From the NCBI RefSeq assembly GCF_018613155.1, contig NZ_JAGGQU010000018.1:32460-96459 (forward strand): a stretch of DNA of 64,000 nt, in the 5' to 3' direction. The notes beneath the pieces were generated by a model that was not told the origin of the DNA, made no database searches, and saw only the letters and a program-made list of their open reading frames with translations. This DNA is from Bacillus sp. ISL-55. Lineage in GTDB: Bacteria > Bacillota > Bacilli > Bacillales > Cytobacillaceae. A program made the position numbers and the translations under genes. Below are positions 29,933-39,740 of this stretch, one piece after another. Every line of letters starts with the position of its first letter. Within the stretch, counting starts at the first letter, position 1.

Positions 29933-30757
29933 TTACTGATTTCCTAACGTTTTTACAATTTCATTTACTAGTAAAAGGAAGCTAGACTTCACCTTTTCAG
30001 TCGTTTCGATTACCTCATCATGGCTTAACGGCTGGTCCAGGATCCCAGCTGCCATATTTGAGATACAAGAAATACCGAGCACTTCAAGTCCTGAATGTCT
30101 CGCAACGATGACTTCTGGTACTGTGGACATTCCGACTGCATCTCCGCCCATTGTACGGATCATCCTTACTTCTGCAGGTGTTTCGTAAACTGGTCCAGGA
30201 TTTCCGACATATACTCCCTCTTTAATCGTCAATTTGTTCTTGTCAGCAACCTCTTTCGCAATCCCTCTTAAATTCTTTGAATATGCTTCACTCATATCCG
30301 GGAAGCGCACGCCGAAACGTGAATCGTTTGGCCCAATAAGCGGATTTGTTCCCATATTGTTGATATGGTCTGTAATGATCATCAAGTCGCCTGGCTCAAA
30401 GCTTTCATTCACACCGCCGGCTGCGTTCGTAACGATCAGTTTAGCAATTCCAAGTTCTTTCATAACTCGAACCGGGAAGGTAACTTTATCCATACTGTAG
30501 CCTTCATAATAATGGAAACGCCCTTGCATCACGATTACTTCCACACCGCTGAGCTGTCCGCAAACCAGCTGACCTGCGTGGCCTTCTACAGTGGAAACCG
30601 GGAATCCCGGGATTTCGTTATAAGGAATCTTAACCTGGTTTTCAATATCTTCAGCAAGAACACCAAGCCCAGAACCGAGAATCAATCCGATTTTCGGCTG
30701 CTCCTTAAGCTTGTCATTGATAAAAGATACTGCATTTTGAATTTGATTGTAATCCAT
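29933..30757 (-). CDS. punA: purine-nucleoside phosphorylase
   Basis: Trimeric-type PNP splitting inosine and guanosine with phosphate. 274 residues; [10 protein letters not shown] phosphate loop, [25 protein letters not shown] and the Glu/Asn base-binding region ([19 protein letters not shown]). Also called pupG. 12 bp after deoB. Confidence 0.96.
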   Translation of the reverse strand: MDYNQIQNAVSFINDKLKEQPKIGLILGSGLGVLAEDIENQVKIPYNEIPGFPVSTVEGHAGQLVCGQLSGVEVIVMQGRFHYYEGYSMDKVTFPVRVMKELGIAKLIVTNAAGGVNESFEPGDLMIITDHINNMGTNPLIGPNDSRFGVRFPDMSEAYSKNLRGIAKEVADKNKLTIKEGVYVGNPGPVYETPAEVRMIRTMGGDAVGMSTVPEVIVARHSGLEVLGISCISNMAAGILDQPLSHDEVIETTEKVKSSFLLLVNEIVKTLGNQ

Positions 30758-30769
30758 AAAATCCTCTCC

Positions 30770-31951
30770 TTATTTTAATTCCTTCAGGAAGCTTGTTCCG
30801 TGTTCAGGCATTTTCACATTAAAGTTTTCCGCAACAGTAGCACCAATGTCAGCAAATGTTTTACGGACAGGCAGTTCTTTTCCTTCATTCATTCCCTTTG
30901 AGTAAACGAGGAGCGGCACGTATTCACGTGTATGGTCTGTTCCGTAATGAACCGGATCATTTCCGTGGTCAGCCGTAATGATGAGAAGGTCATCCTCTTT
31001 CAATTTCTCAAATACCTCAGGAAGGCGGGCATCATATTCTTCCAGTGCCTTACCATAGCCTTCCGGATCGCGACGATGTCCGAATAAAGCATCAAAATCA
31101 ACAAGATTCAGGAAGCTTAATCCTGTAAAATCCTGATCCAACGTTTGGAGCAATTTATCCATTCCGTCCATATTTGACACTGTACGAAGAGATTCTGTCA
31201 CGCCTTCACCGTCATAGATATCCGAGATTTTACCGATCGCCAGTACATCAAGGCCTGAATCCTTCAATTCATTCATAACTGTTCTGCCAAATGGCTTCAG
31301 CGCATAGTCATGGCGGTTGGATGTACGTTTGAAGTCCCCTGGTTCACCGGTAAATGGTCTTGCGATGACTCTTCCGACCATGTATTTTTCATCAAGTGTC
31401 AATTCCCTTGCAATTTTACAAATATCATAAAGCTCTTCAATAGGAACGATTTCTTCATGCGCAGCGATTTGCAGAACCGAGTCAGCAGATGTATAGACGA
31501 TTAACGCCCCTGTCTTCATATGCTCTTCGCCAAGCTCGACAAGGATTTCTGTTCCGCTTGCCGGTTTGTTGCCGATGACCTTCCTGCCAGTACGTGATTC
31601 TAGCTCAGATATCAACTCATCCGGGAACCCATCAGGAAACACCTGGAATGGCGTTTGGATATTCAAGCCCATAATCTCCCAGTGGCCAGTCATTGTATCT
31701 TTGCCATTAGAAGCTTCTTCCATCTTTGTATAAAAGGCCATTGGCTTTTCTGCAGGTGCGATACCTTTGATTTCCTCAATATTGCTGAGACCGAGCTTTC
31801 CCATGTTAGGCATATTCAATCCGTTCATTTTTTCTCCGATATGCCCTAATGTATTGGAACCTTTATCTCCAAACTTTTCCGCGTCTGGGGCTTCTCCAAT
31901 CCCGACTGAATCCATAACGACTAAAAATACTCTTTTATATGTATTCGACAT
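30770..31951 (-). CDS. deoB: phosphopentomutase
   Basis: Mn-dependent alkaline-phosphatase-superfamily enzyme that interconverts ribose-1-P and ribose-5-P (and deoxy forms), feeding pentose from nucleosides into central metabolism. 393 residues; [23 protein letters not shown], the phospho-Thr motif KDTMTGHWE, and C-terminal ITADHGNDP and [10 protein letters not shown]. Called drm in B. subtilis. First gene of deoB-punA-pdp. Confidence 0.97.
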   Translation of the reverse strand: MSNTYKRVFLVVMDSVGIGEAPDAEKFGDKGSNTLGHIGEKMNGLNMPNMGKLGLSNIEEIKGIAPAEKPMAFYTKMEEASNGKDTMTGHWEIMGLNIQTPFQVFPDGFPDELISELESRTGRKVIGNKPASGTEILVELGEEHMKTGALIVYTSADSVLQIAAHEEIVPIEELYDICKIARELTLDEKYMVGRVIARPFTGEPGDFKRTSNRHDYALKPFGRTVMNELKDSGLDVLAIGKISDIYDGEGVTESLRTVSNMDGMDKLLQTLDQDFTGLSFLNLVDFDALFGHRRDPEGYGKALEEYDARLPEVFEKLKEDDLLIITADHGNDPVHYGTDHTREYVPLLVYSKGMNEGKELPVRKTFADIGATVAENFNVKMPEHGTSFLKELK

Positions 31952-31972
31952 TCCTTCTCCTCCTTAAAAGTG

Positions 31973-31986
31973 TGAATGCGTTACAA
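31973..31986 (-). promoter_or_regulatory. candidate CcpA (cre) site before deoB
   Basis: TGAATGCGTTACAA agrees with the cre consensus (TGWAARCGYTWNCW) at 12 of 14 positions, 22 bp upstream of deoB. Carbon-catabolite control of nucleoside catabolism would fit. Not tested. Confidence 0.4.
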
Positions 31987-32099
31987 CCTTTTTTACAATT
32001 TTATGATACCCTTTTTTATTTCAGTTAATCGAATGCTTGCGTTTACATTTGTCAGAAGTCTGACATCTCCATTGTACTAAATAAAAATAAAAACACAAG

Positions 32100-32129
32100 A
32101 AAAAAAGCCGACTTTTAGCCGGCCTTTTA
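32100..32129 (-). terminator. terminator downstream of xerD
   Basis: GCCGGC / GTCGGC with a 5-nt loop followed by T7 on the minus strand, about 80 bp after the xerD stop. Confidence 0.75.
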
Positions 32130-32205
32130 TGACAATTCTATGAAACTACTAACCTATTGAGAAAACATGCTGCTATGTAACCCCCAGGTGCATAGAAGCA
32201 GACAG

Positions 32206-33099
32206 TTATGCACGAGGATGGAACTTTGTATAAACGTCCTTTAACCTCGTCTTCGTTACATGCGTATAAATTTGGGTCGTCGAGATGTCCGCATGGCCGA
32301 GCATTTCTTGCACAGCGCGAAGGTCGGCCCCATTTTCAAGCAGATGGGTGGCAAATGAATGGCGCATTGTGTGCGGAGTCAATTCTTTTTCAATACCCGC
32401 TTCTGTCGCAAGGCGCTTGAGGATCTTCCAAAAGCCCTGCCGTGATAGACCTTTTCCATGGTGATTCAAAAACAAAGAGTCATCCTTATGTTTTTTGGAT
32501 ACCAGTTTTGGCCTGCCCTTTTCCAGGTATTGCTCGATTGCATCAGAAGCTGTCTTGCCAATAGGGATGATCCTTTCCTTGCTGCCTTTTCCCATGCAGC
32601 GGACAAACCCCATTGTCAGATGGACATCAGATAACGTTAGGCCAATCAGCTCACTCACCCGGATACCCGTAGCATACATCATTTCCAGCATTGCCTTATC
32701 ACGATAGCCAAAATGGTCTGTCAGCTTCGGGCTGTCGAGAAGGGTCTCGACCTCTTCCATGCTCAACACCTTTGGCAAGGATCGTTCATGCTGTGGACTC
32801 TCAATGTGCACAGTTGGATCATGGTCAACGGCCTTTTCTCGCAGCAGGAAATGATGGAAAGCCCTGATCGAGGCAATATGTCTTGCCAATGTTTTTGATG
32901 ATTTGCCGGCGTCTTTCAAATGACCCAGAAAATGAACAATCTGCGGACGCTGCACGCCATTTAAGTCTCCAAGCTGTTCAACATTCTTCAGATATGTGAT
33001 ATAACTATTCAAATCTCGTTTATAGGACACAATTGTGTTCTTTGAAAGTCCCTTTTCAACAACTAAAAAGTGGATAAAGTCATCGAGCCTATCTTCCAT
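32206..33099 (-). CDS. xerD: tyrosine recombinase XerD
   Basis: Chromosome-dimer resolvase acting with XerC at dif. 297 residues. SAM-like N-terminal domain ([20 protein letters not shown]); catalytic Arg in [26 protein letters not shown] (His, Arg), [10 protein letters not shown] with the nucleophile near residue 278. Context xerD-yqzK-fur is that of the housekeeping B. subtilis gene, so it is not a mobile-element integrase. Confidence 0.96.
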   Translation of the reverse strand: MEDRLDDFIHFLVVEKGLSKNTIVSYKRDLNSYITYLKNVEQLGDLNGVQRPQIVHFLGHLKDAGKSSKTLARHIASIRAFHHFLLREKAVDHDPTVHIESPQHERSLPKVLSMEEVETLLDSPKLTDHFGYRDKAMLEMMYATGIRVSELIGLTLSDVHLTMGFVRCMGKGSKERIIPIGKTASDAIEQYLEKGRPKLVSKKHKDDSLFLNHHGKGLSRQGFWKILKRLATEAGIEKELTPHTMRHSFATHLLENGADLRAVQEMLGHADISTTQIYTHVTKTRLKDVYTKFHPRA

Positions 33100-33104
33100 G
33101 TTTA

Positions 33105-33332
33105 TTACTCCCCATTCAGATAAAACAGTATCAGCCTTTCAAGCATACTTCCTTTTTCTTCGTCAAAAGTACCTGACACCTTTATGGCTGCTCCCTCTGG
33201 CGCGTCATATCGATGATAGCTTTCATACTCTTCGTTAATCCACATGATACCATAATAAAATAAGATTGTGCATCCAGTGAATAATATAAACACCTTAAAG
33301 GTGTGCATGACCAAACCGAACCAAGATTTCAT
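33105..33332 (-). CDS. yqzK: YqzK family membrane protein (DUF4227)
   Basis: 75 residues with one membrane segment near the N-terminus ([20 protein letters not shown]) and the family motif [15 protein letters not shown]. Function unknown. GGAGG eight bases before the ATG at 33332 sets the start. Lies between fur and xerD as in B. subtilis; only 5 bp separate it from xerD. Confidence 0.88.
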   Translation of the reverse strand: MKSWFGLVMHTFKVFILFTGCTILFYYGIMWINEEYESYHRYDAPEGAAIKVSGTFDEEKGSMLERLILFYLNGE

Positions 33333-33544
33333 TTTTCTTGCCTCCAACTCGACACGTAGAACAATCGATTCCGTCTTTTTTTAAAGGCTCAGTTAACAAG
33401 GCTGTAGATTTTTAAAATTAATTTATAACAGAGCCATAATCAAAGTTGTCTCATGTTCTATTCGACTTTACTTAATTACTAATCTGTATGCCAATTTGGA
33501 CAAGAATTATACCTGATCCTGGTGCAAATCTAATAGAAAAATAA

Positions 33545-33575
33545 AAAACCCTTTCTCCATTGGAAAAAGGGTCTT
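33545..33575 (-). terminator. terminator of fur
   Basis: ACCCTTTTTCC / GGAGAAAGGGT hairpin followed by T6, directly after fur. Confidence 0.82.
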
Positions 33576-33579
33576 GGGA

Positions 33580-34038
33580 TCATTCAGTTTCAGCCGGTTC
33601 TTTTTCCTGGCATCTATGGCAAATACCATGGAAAGTCAAACGGTGGTCCTTAATTTTAAATTTCCAGTCTCTTTCAACGATCTCTTCAACATCTTCAAGA
33701 AGGTCGTCCTGGATTTCATCCACTGCTCCGCATTCGATGCAGACTAGATGGTGGTGGAAATGGGCAGCGCCTTCCTGGCGGAGATCGTAACGGGATACAC
33801 CATCTCCAAAGTTGATTTTATCAACAATTTTCAGTTCAGTCAGCAGTTCAAGTGTCCGGTATACTGTTGCCAAACCGATTTCAGGAGATTTCTCTTTGAC
33901 AAGCAAATAAACATCTTCCGCACTCAAGTGGTCTTCTTCATGTTCAAGCAAGACGCGAACGGTAGCTTCACGCTGCGGCGTTAATTTATAGCTGGACGAA
34001 TGCAGCTGTTTCTTGATTCTCTCAATTCTGTTTTCCAT
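33580..34038 (-). CDS. fur: ferric uptake regulator Fur
   Basis: Iron-responsive repressor of uptake genes. 152 residues; winged helix (YKLTPQREATVRVLLEHEE, EIGLATVYRTLELL), metal site HFHHHLVC, structural zinc pairs CIECG and CHRC near the C-terminus. The ATG at 34038 gives MENRIERIKKQLHSSSYKL as in B. subtilis Fur; the GTG at 34053 sits too close to its purine run. Confidence 0.97.
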   Translation of the reverse strand: MENRIERIKKQLHSSSYKLTPQREATVRVLLEHEEDHLSAEDVYLLVKEKSPEIGLATVYRTLELLTELKIVDKINFGDGVSRYDLRQEGAAHFHHHLVCIECGAVDEIQDDLLEDVEEIVERDWKFKIKDHRLTFHGICHRCQEKEPAETE

Positions 34039-34125
34039 TTCGATAACTCTCACTCCCCCGCCACTGTTCTTATATTATACCAGAAGGGTAATGAGATTCA
34101 AAATAAAATTATTACAAATAAGAAA

Positions 34126-34140
34126 CAATAGTCATTATCA
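34126..34140 (-). promoter_or_regulatory. candidate Fur/PerR-type operator before fur
   Basis: On the minus strand TGATAATGACTATTG resembles the Fur box TGATAATNATTATCA in its first half, 88 bp upstream of fur. B. subtilis fur is under PerR control, and the sites look alike. Weak second half. Confidence 0.35.
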
Positions 34141-34153
34141 TTTAAAAATATTT

Positions 34154-34795
34154 TTAATTAATTGAGTTAATTACCGCCTTCAAAAGGGCCGGTGATAAAT
34201 ATGCCTCGACCCCCGCAGCTACCGCCAGAAATACGAGTGCAGCGACAAAAGAAAAAATATATCTAAAGAACTGCGGCATAATTGGCTGGTTGATTTTCTT
34301 CATGAACTGATTTCTGATCATTTTCATTGAAAAAGTCACCGCCATTGCTGCTGTAATAATGAATACTGGTATAATGATGAAGTTTTGCGGCAGGATGGAA
34401 ACAAAGGATAACAGAAATCCGTCCCATTGCATTTGGTTGACAAGAAAGCCTACTGTGAAGCCAACAACCATTCCTTTCATGAAAAGGAGAATCAGTATGA
34501 CGGGCAGTCCTATGATGGAAACTCCGAGAATCCAGATTAGCCCGATGAATTTTCCATTGTGCAAAAAGCTTTGCAAAAACAAATCCTTTCCGTCTGCTAC
34601 TTTTCCGGAAGCAGCCTGGCCAAAAAACTGCGATAAATAATAGAATAAATCCTCTTTTTGAGTGAAGCTGAGGCTGTTCACGATTACGGCCCCAAAAATG
34701 ACCCCCATCAAAAACAGGACAATGACAAAAAGATAGATTGAGGAATATTCTCTTAAATGGGTTACTGCGACGTCCTGGTACCTTCGTTTCTTCAT
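34154..34795 (-). CDS. spoIIM: stage II sporulation protein M
   Basis: Membrane protein of the SpoIIDMP machine that thins septal peptidoglycan and drives engulfment in the mother cell. 213 residues with five hydrophobic segments (first at about 20-42) and motifs LIWILGVSIIGLPVILILLF and VSILPQNFIIIPVF. Located between yqxK and fur. Confidence 0.94.
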   Translation of the reverse strand: MKKRRYQDVAVTHLREYSSIYLFVIVLFLMGVIFGAVIVNSLSFTQKEDLFYYLSQFFGQAASGKVADGKDLFLQSFLHNGKFIGLIWILGVSIIGLPVILILLFMKGMVVGFTVGFLVNQMQWDGFLLSFVSILPQNFIIIPVFIITAAMAVTFSMKMIRNQFMKKINQPIMPQFFRYIFSFVAALVFLAVAAGVEAYLSPALLKAVINSIN

Positions 34796-34883
34796 CTCTT
34801 TTCCTCCTGCATATTGGTTACTATCATCATATGCAGGGACAAGGAGTCTATGACTGCAAACCTTCTATTTCTAACTTAATAGG

Positions 34884-35032
34884 AACAAAAAGCGTAAGCG
34901 CCTCGTTCAGCCCCGACAAGCGCTGGAGGGCCGACCGGTGAAGTCGTTCTTTGACTTCATTGGGCGGACCGAAGCGACTCGAGGGGCTAGGCGCTGAAGC
35001 TAGATTAGAAAGACTACATCTAATTATCCACA
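34884..35032. repeat. dispersed 149-bp hairpin repeat, copy 1
   Basis: Starts AACAAAAAGCGTAAGCGCCT, passes through an inner inverted repeat (GTGAAGTC / GACTTCAT) and an outer one (AGCGCCT ... AGGCGCT), and ends in TTATCCACA at 35024-35032. Matches copy 2 at 60054-60202 at the same length. The frame at 34848-35033 that crosses it is an artefact. It fills most of the 301-bp gap between spoIIM and yqxK. Confidence 0.9.
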
Positions 35033-35066
35033 ACTAAAAATTTTATAATAATTTCCTAAAAGAAAA

Positions 35067-35095
35067 CAAAAATCCGGCCTCATGGACCGGATTAA
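35067..35095 (-). terminator. terminator of nudF-yqxK
   Basis: AATCCGG / CCGGATT hairpin followed by a T-rich run on the minus strand, just after the yqxK stop. Confidence 0.75.
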
Positions 35096-35096
35096 T

Positions 35097-36260
35097 TTAA
35101 TCTGATATTTTACCGTATTTGCCGCCCCCGCCTGCGTAAAAGGAGAGTTGCCCTGTTCTTGCTCTATCTATGGTTAGAGCTGTTTTTTCAGGAATGACCT
35201 GTTTCAAAGAATCGAGCGGCACGGAATGTAGGACGGCCATTTCTGTACCGAAATGATCCATCAGCTTTTCTAGCATTTTCGGTCCAAGGCCTGGAATGAA
35301 CTCGAGGGGCACCTGGTGGATATAAGGCGGCCTTTCTTCCAGATTTCCTTCTGAGGACTTTAATTCCTGGATTCTGTCAGCAACACCTTTTACCTTTTTG
35401 AAAGATCCGCATTCAGAGCACGCTTGATCATATGCTGGATTATATGCCATGCATTCTGCACAGACTGTACGGTGATACTTTCCAAGCTGCGGATCCAGGC
35501 CATAATTCGCTTTGATACCCCGGCCTTCTATTTGTTTTAACGCAAGTCCCAGCTCACGAAAAGATGGCTCAGCCATTTCAATTTTCTGGTATTCTCTCGC
35601 AATTTTTGCAAGGGAGTGGGCATCGGAATTTGTAACAAACGGAAAACGGTGAAGCTCTGCCAGCTGGTCTGCCATATTCGTATCCGAGCTTAAGCCTAAT
35701 TCAATCCCATCAATCAGGTCTGCATCAAAAACTTCTGAAAGAGAATCTTTGACTCCTTTTCCGTATAAGCTTTTGAAGGGTGTAAATACATGAGCAGGAA
35801 TAAAGATACCCCCCAGTTCTTTAACCTTCTTTTGCAAGACACGGCCAGAAACATAAACTCTCTGGGAGCTTAGGTGAATATTTTTCAAATGGTTCTCCAG
35901 CCAGCTTGAAAAAATCCTCATTCTTTGCAAACTTGGAAGATAGCATAGCACATGGATGGGACCCCGGGTGCTTTCATCATTGATTTCAAGCTCTGAGCCA
36001 AGGATGACACTCATCCCGCCATAATTCAAACCACCTTCAGGATGTTCCACTAACTCACCCGCAGTAAGCAAATCTTCCATTTCTTCAAGAACTTCAGGTG
36101 AATGGCTGTCAATGACCCCAATCATATTCAACCCTTTATAGTCCCTTGCGTGCCGGATGATATTGCTGAATGTCAGAGATTTTGCTCCGGTGATTTTAAC
36201 AGCTCGGCCTGATTTCGTCCTGCCTATATGAATGTGAAGATCTACGAAGTATTCCTGCAT
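35097..36260 (-). CDS. yqxK: YqxK-family PHP protein
   Basis: 387 residues. N-terminal PHP phosphoesterase fold (FVDLHIHIGRTKSGRAVKI, IDSHSPEV, FIPAHVFTP, VTNSDAHSL). A four-Cys zinc ribbon follows (CAECMAYNP, CSECGSF), and then a helix-hairpin-helix motif (FIPGLGPKMLEKLMDHFG) that suggests nucleic-acid contact. In B. subtilis yqxK lies in the same neighbourhood. Nuclease activity is an inference. It abuts nudF. Confidence 0.88.
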   Translation of the reverse strand: MQEYFVDLHIHIGRTKSGRAVKITGAKSLTFSNIIRHARDYKGLNMIGVIDSHSPEVLEEMEDLLTAGELVEHPEGGLNYGGMSVILGSELEINDESTRGPIHVLCYLPSLQRMRIFSSWLENHLKNIHLSSQRVYVSGRVLQKKVKELGGIFIPAHVFTPFKSLYGKGVKDSLSEVFDADLIDGIELGLSSDTNMADQLAELHRFPFVTNSDAHSLAKIAREYQKIEMAEPSFRELGLALKQIEGRGIKANYGLDPQLGKYHRTVCAECMAYNPAYDQACSECGSFKKVKGVADRIQELKSSEGNLEERPPYIHQVPLEFIPGLGPKMLEKLMDHFGTEMAVLHSVPLDSLKQVIPEKTALTIDRARTGQLSFYAGGGGKYGKISD

Positions 36261-36812
36261 CTACTTACCCAATACCTCATGCAATTGCATATGCTGTACT
36301 GCATATGCTGTTTTTGCGTCGAGAATCTTTTGTTCTTTCACAAGCTGGATCGCCTCTTCTAGAGTAATCTCCATCAGGTTAACAAATTCATCCTCATCTG
36401 CTGCTGCCGGGTTAGCTTTTTTAGTTAATCCTGTTGCTTTATATACATGAATGATTTCATCTGCGAAACCTGGGGACGTGTAGAAGGAAATCAGCCATTC
36501 CAATTTAGCGCATTCATAGCCTGTCTCTTCCTCAAGCTCGCGGGCAGCACAAATTTCTGGCTTCTCGCCTGCCTCAAGCTTTCCTGCCGGGATTTCGACA
36601 ATCGTCCTTTCTAGAGCCTTCCGATATTGTTCGACCATGACGATTTTATGATCAGCTGTTACCGGAATGACCGCGACCGCTCCTGGGTGCTTGACGATCT
36701 CCCTTTTTGACGTTTTTCCATTCGGCAATTCTACATCGTCTACCTGCAGGCTGATGACCTTACCTGTAAAAATCTTCTCCGATTTCAACGTTTTTTCTTC
36801 AAGAGATTTCAT
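36261..36812 (-). CDS. nudF: ADP-ribose pyrophosphatase (Nudix)
   Basis: Hydrolyses ADP-ribose to AMP and ribose-5-phosphate. The Nudix box starts GKLEAGEKPEICAARELEEE and runs into TGYE, with all expected Glu residues. 183 residues, like B. subtilis NudF (YqkG). Divergent from mciZ and yqkF. Confidence 0.95.
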   Translation of the reverse strand: MKSLEEKTLKSEKIFTGKVISLQVDDVELPNGKTSKREIVKHPGAVAVIPVTADHKIVMVEQYRKALERTIVEIPAGKLEAGEKPEICAARELEEETGYECAKLEWLISFYTSPGFADEIIHVYKATGLTKKANPAAADEDEFVNLMEITLEEAIQLVKEQKILDAKTAYAVQHMQLHEVLGK

Positions 36813-36887
36813 ACATGTCCACTCCTGTTCTAATCACATATTAGATTCTCATACATTTTATCATACTTATCTGAAAGGAGCAGACGC

Positions 36888-37034
36888 ATGAAAATATACG
36901 TTCATGGCCGTGGATTCACTCTTGCCGGCAAGGCGTGGGAAGTCAAGCGTATTTTAAAGGAGTATGGCAAAAAGCATGAGCTTGTAAAAGATTGGGTTGA
37001 GACAGTCAATCAGCCGATACGCCGTCCAGAATAG
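36888..37034 (+). CDS. mciZ: Z-ring inhibitor peptide MciZ
   Basis: 48-residue peptide; MKIYVHGRGFTLAGKAWEVK, then ILKEYGKKHELVKDW, matches the shape of B. subtilis MciZ (VLVGKAWEI, LKEYG, VKDW), which caps FtsZ filaments in the mother cell during sporulation. It also has the right address, between nudF and yqkF. AAAGGAG lies eight bases before the ATG. CATACATT at 36850-36857 fits a SigE -10 box, as expected for a mother-cell gene. The C-terminal tail (TVNQPIRRPE) is longer than in B. subtilis. Confidence 0.9.
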   Translation: MKIYVHGRGFTLAGKAWEVKRILKEYGKKHELVKDWVETVNQPIRRPE

Positions 37035-37093
37035 TTGAATACTCTTCTTTTTTTCCGTTAAGATGGAATCAACATTGGAACGGAGTGATTTTA

Positions 37094-38005
37094 ATGAAAA
37101 AACGGAAACTGGGTACATCTGATTTGTTGGTCAGTGAAATTGGCCTTGGCTGCATGTCGCTTGGTACAGATTATTCAAAGGCACAAGATGTGGTCGAAGC
37201 TGCCCTCGAAGAAGGGATCAACTACTTTGATACTGCTGATTTGTATGACTTCGGGGAGAATGAAAAGATAGTCGGACAAGTCCTGAAGAACGTCAGGGAG
37301 GATGTCGTCATCGCTACAAAGGCTGGCAACCGCTGGACAGCTGCCAAAGACAGCTGGACCTGGGATCCTTCAAAGGCTTATATAAAAGAAGCTGTCAAGC
37401 AAAGCTTGAAAAGACTGAATACCGATTACATTGACCTTTATCAGCTGCATGGCGGCACAATCGAAGATAATATTGATGAAACAATCGACGCCTTTGAAGA
37501 ATTAAAAGATGAAGGCTATATCAAATATTATGGAATCTCGTCCATCAGGCCGAATGTCATTCGTGAATATGCGCAAAAATCAAACATTGTTTCTGTTATG
37601 ATGCAATACAGCATACTTGACCGCCGTCCTGAAGAAGAGGTGCTGCCGCTCCTTCATGATAAAAATATCAGTGTAGTAACGAGAGGCACGGTAGCTAAAG
37701 GCCTGCTTAGTGACAAAATGCTCGAGAAAGCATCTCCTAAAGGGTATCTAGATTACAGCTATGAAGATTTGGAAGAGGTCCTTCCTTTATTGAAAGAGAA
37801 GCTTGCTTTAACTAGATCCCTTGCAGAAGTTGCTATCCAGTATAATTTAGCACACCCTGCAGTAGCTTCTGTTGTAGCAGGGGCTAGCACACCTGAACAA
37901 ATCAGGGAAAATGCCAGAGCTGCGAGTTCCGCTTTCCTGCCTCCAGAGGAAATCGATTTAATAAAAGCTATTACGAAAGCAAATAAATACGACCAGCACA
38001 GATAA
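37094..38005 (+). CDS. yqkF: aldo/keto reductase YqkF
   Basis: NADPH-dependent oxidoreductase of the aldo/keto reductase fold; substrate unknown. Catalytic tetrad visible as Asp and Tyr in INYFDTADLYDFGENE, Lys in VIATKAG and His in DLYQLHGG. 303 residues from the ATG at 37094, which has GGAG eight bases upstream (the GTG at 37085 lacks one). Same position as in B. subtilis after mciZ. Confidence 0.93.
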   Translation: MKKRKLGTSDLLVSEIGLGCMSLGTDYSKAQDVVEAALEEGINYFDTADLYDFGENEKIVGQVLKNVREDVVIATKAGNRWTAAKDSWTWDPSKAYIKEAVKQSLKRLNTDYIDLYQLHGGTIEDNIDETIDAFEELKDEGYIKYYGISSIRPNVIREYAQKSNIVSVMMQYSILDRRPEEEVLPLLHDKNISVVTRGTVAKGLLSDKMLEKASPKGYLDYSYEDLEEVLPLLKEKLALTRSLAEVAIQYNLAHPAVASVVAGASTPEQIRENARAASSAFLPPEEIDLIKAITKANKYDQHR

Positions 38006-38009
38006 GAGC

Positions 38010-38057
38010 CAAAAAAGGAACACATTCGCTATTCATGCGAATGTGTTCCTTTTTTTC
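38010..38057. terminator. bidirectional terminator yqkF / ZIP-like gene
   Basis: Perfect 13-bp stem GGAACACATTCGC / GCGAATGTGTTCC with a 7-nt loop, A-run before and T-run after; serves both convergent genes. Confidence 0.9.
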
Positions 38058-38093
38058 GTATGACTATTTAACCCAGACGATTCCACTTTAAAT

Positions 38094-38828
38094 TTATCCC
38101 AGCATCAACAAGAGTGTATAACCTGCGAGTCCAGCGGCAAAGGCCCAAAAGTTACTCTCCCTTTCCTCCGGGAGCTCCTCTTTCATTACATTTAAAATGA
38201 CGCCTCCTGCCAGCAGGGCAAAAAGCACGGCAATAATGTTTTCACTCACTTTCCAGGTGATGCCGATTGCCCAGCCTGCCAATATGGCGGCAGCAAGAAG
38301 CCACCTTCCTGTTCGATCATATAATTCCTTGTGCGCCTCCCTAAGCGCATGATCGCTGGTGATGAAATGGACGGCAAGTGCGATAAAATAAAAGACCAGC
38401 CCCGTTACCGTTTCCTGTTCTCCATGAAGCAGCAAATATCCTATCAAACTGTTATAAAGGAAAAATGAGAAGATATGAATCCAAAACACACCCTTGGAAG
38501 CCCGATCCAGGTTATTTTCCTCTTGCTGTTTTTTCTTTGAGGTTTTTACCATCCGTTCTAGCCCATAAAAAATAGCCAAACCAATCATCGCTACAATATA
38601 TGTATGGTTTTCGAAGAACTCCAGTGCACCAGATTGGAAATTCCTGTCGAGGACCTGGTTATGTTTATTCAGCTCAGGTAGCAGGTGGATGAATACATAT
38701 GATACAGAAATACCTCCTGCAGCTGAAAGCAGTCTGCTTCGAGGTACATTATCGAGGAAAGGTAAATATCTTGAAAATAAATGGATTGAAACGAATCCGG
38801 CCGCCAATATGAAAGTAATAAGTAACAA
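38094..38828 (-). CDS. ZIP-like integral membrane protein
   Basis: 244 residues with seven or eight hydrophobic segments, a charged cytoplasmic loop after the third (KTSKKKQQEENN), and a possible metal-site motif SDHALREAHKELYD in the second half. The topology and the VFIHLLPE motif near residue 50 recall ZIP metal transporters, but the usual HxxxE pair is not clear, so transport and substrate are uncertain. Confidence 0.6.
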   Translation of the reverse strand: MLLITFILAAGFVSIHLFSRYLPFLDNVPRSRLLSAAGGISVSYVFIHLLPELNKHNQVLDRNFQSGALEFFENHTYIVAMIGLAIFYGLERMVKTSKKKQQEENNLDRASKGVFWIHIFSFFLYNSLIGYLLLHGEQETVTGLVFYFIALAVHFITSDHALREAHKELYDRTGRWLLAAAILAGWAIGITWKVSENIIAVLFALLAGGVILNVMKEELPEERESNFWAFAAGLAGYTLLLMLG

Positions 38829-38888
38829 TGCTTTGCTCCTTTGCTTTTTTTACCTAATTGCCCTTTAGCACAAGAAGCAAAACATTTG

Positions 38889-39416
38889 TTATTTGACCGG
38901 CCTCCATTCCATCGCTTTTTGTTCAATCTCTTTCACAGTCGGAGATTTTTCAGCTATGTAGGAATCGATGTCGAATTCATATTTCCGGGCAGCTTTTTCT
39001 TTTACATCAGCGTATTTGCTGGCTTCCTGAGGATGAGACCTTAAGTAATCACGGAATACAAGATGCCTGTATAATTGGCGGCTGCCTTTTTCAAAAGAGT
39101 GCAAATGGACTTTGCGTATCCCGTTTTCATCATGTTTTTGAAAATAGCGCCGCCCCGGGATGCCATTCTCCCCCTTCGCCTCATAGCCAGCAGCCTCTAT
39201 GGCAGGTGTTGCCTTTTCAACTTGCTCAAGTCTGTCAGCTGCTAACATGATGTCTATGATCGGCTTGGCGCTAAGGCCGGGGACAGATGTACTGCCGATA
39301 TGGTAGACTTCAACTTCTATCGGTAAAAAGATGGACTCAAGAAGCTGCTTCTCATATTCAAAAAGCGTTTTCCACTCAGGATTATATGGAACTACTTCCA
39401 CTCTTCTACGGATCAT
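38889..39416 (-). CDS. GrpB family protein
   Basis: Nucleotidyltransferase-fold GrpB/UPF0157 protein, 175 residues. Diagnostic motifs: VEVVPYNPEWKTLFEYEK, EVYHIGSTSVPGLSAKPIID and FRDYLRSHPQEASKYADVKE. In vivo role unknown. ATG at 39416 overlaps the yqkE stop (ATGA), so it is translated in an operon with yqkE. Confidence 0.9.
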   Translation of the reverse strand: MIRRRVEVVPYNPEWKTLFEYEKQLLESIFLPIEVEVYHIGSTSVPGLSAKPIIDIMLAADRLEQVEKATPAIEAAGYEAKGENGIPGRRYFQKHDENGIRKVHLHSFEKGSRQLYRHLVFRDYLRSHPQEASKYADVKEKAARKYEFDIDSYIAEKSPTVKEIEQKAMEWRPVK

Positions 39417-39664
39417 TTGAATTTCTTCCAATCCATGTCGCTTTCGGTGAGCAATTCTTCAAACGATTTGTTTTTCTCCCTCAAACGCTTCTCTTCCTTC
39501 TTGCGCTCCAATTCAGCCTGCTTTTTCTTCTCTTCTTCTTCCTTTAATTGTTGTTGCTGATCTTTTAGCTTTTGCATGATATCCTGGTTCAGGAGATCGC
39601 CCAGTGTTGCTGGCTTTTCCTCCTTCTTTACTTGTTTCTGCTGGCGTTTTTGTTTCTTTTTCAT
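39413..39664 (-). CDS. yqkE: YqkE family protein (DUF3886)
   Basis: 83 residues, almost wholly charged; Lys/Glu/Gln-rich coiled coil (about 30-66) after a conserved motif ATLGDLLNQDIMQKLK. Function unknown. Position near yqkF matches B. subtilis. Confidence 0.87.
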   Translation of the reverse strand: MKKKQKRQQKQVKKEEKPATLGDLLNQDIMQKLKDQQQQLKEEEEKKKQAELERKKEEKRLREKNKSFEELLTESDMDWKKFK

Positions 39665-39740
39665 TGTCGATCCCTCGGTTCTATGTTTTTGATAACTTGA
39701 TTTAAATTCTCAGAGCCCTATTTTGGATGGTTAAACTAGT

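Noticed and set aside
32206..33099. Phage or island integrase
   Set aside because: Sequence and neighbourhood identify the housekeeping recombinase XerD; no attachment repeats were seen nearby.
34848..35033. 61-codon frame over the dispersed repeat
   Set aside because: Explained fully by repeat copy 1; the sequence recurs in other frames at the other copies.
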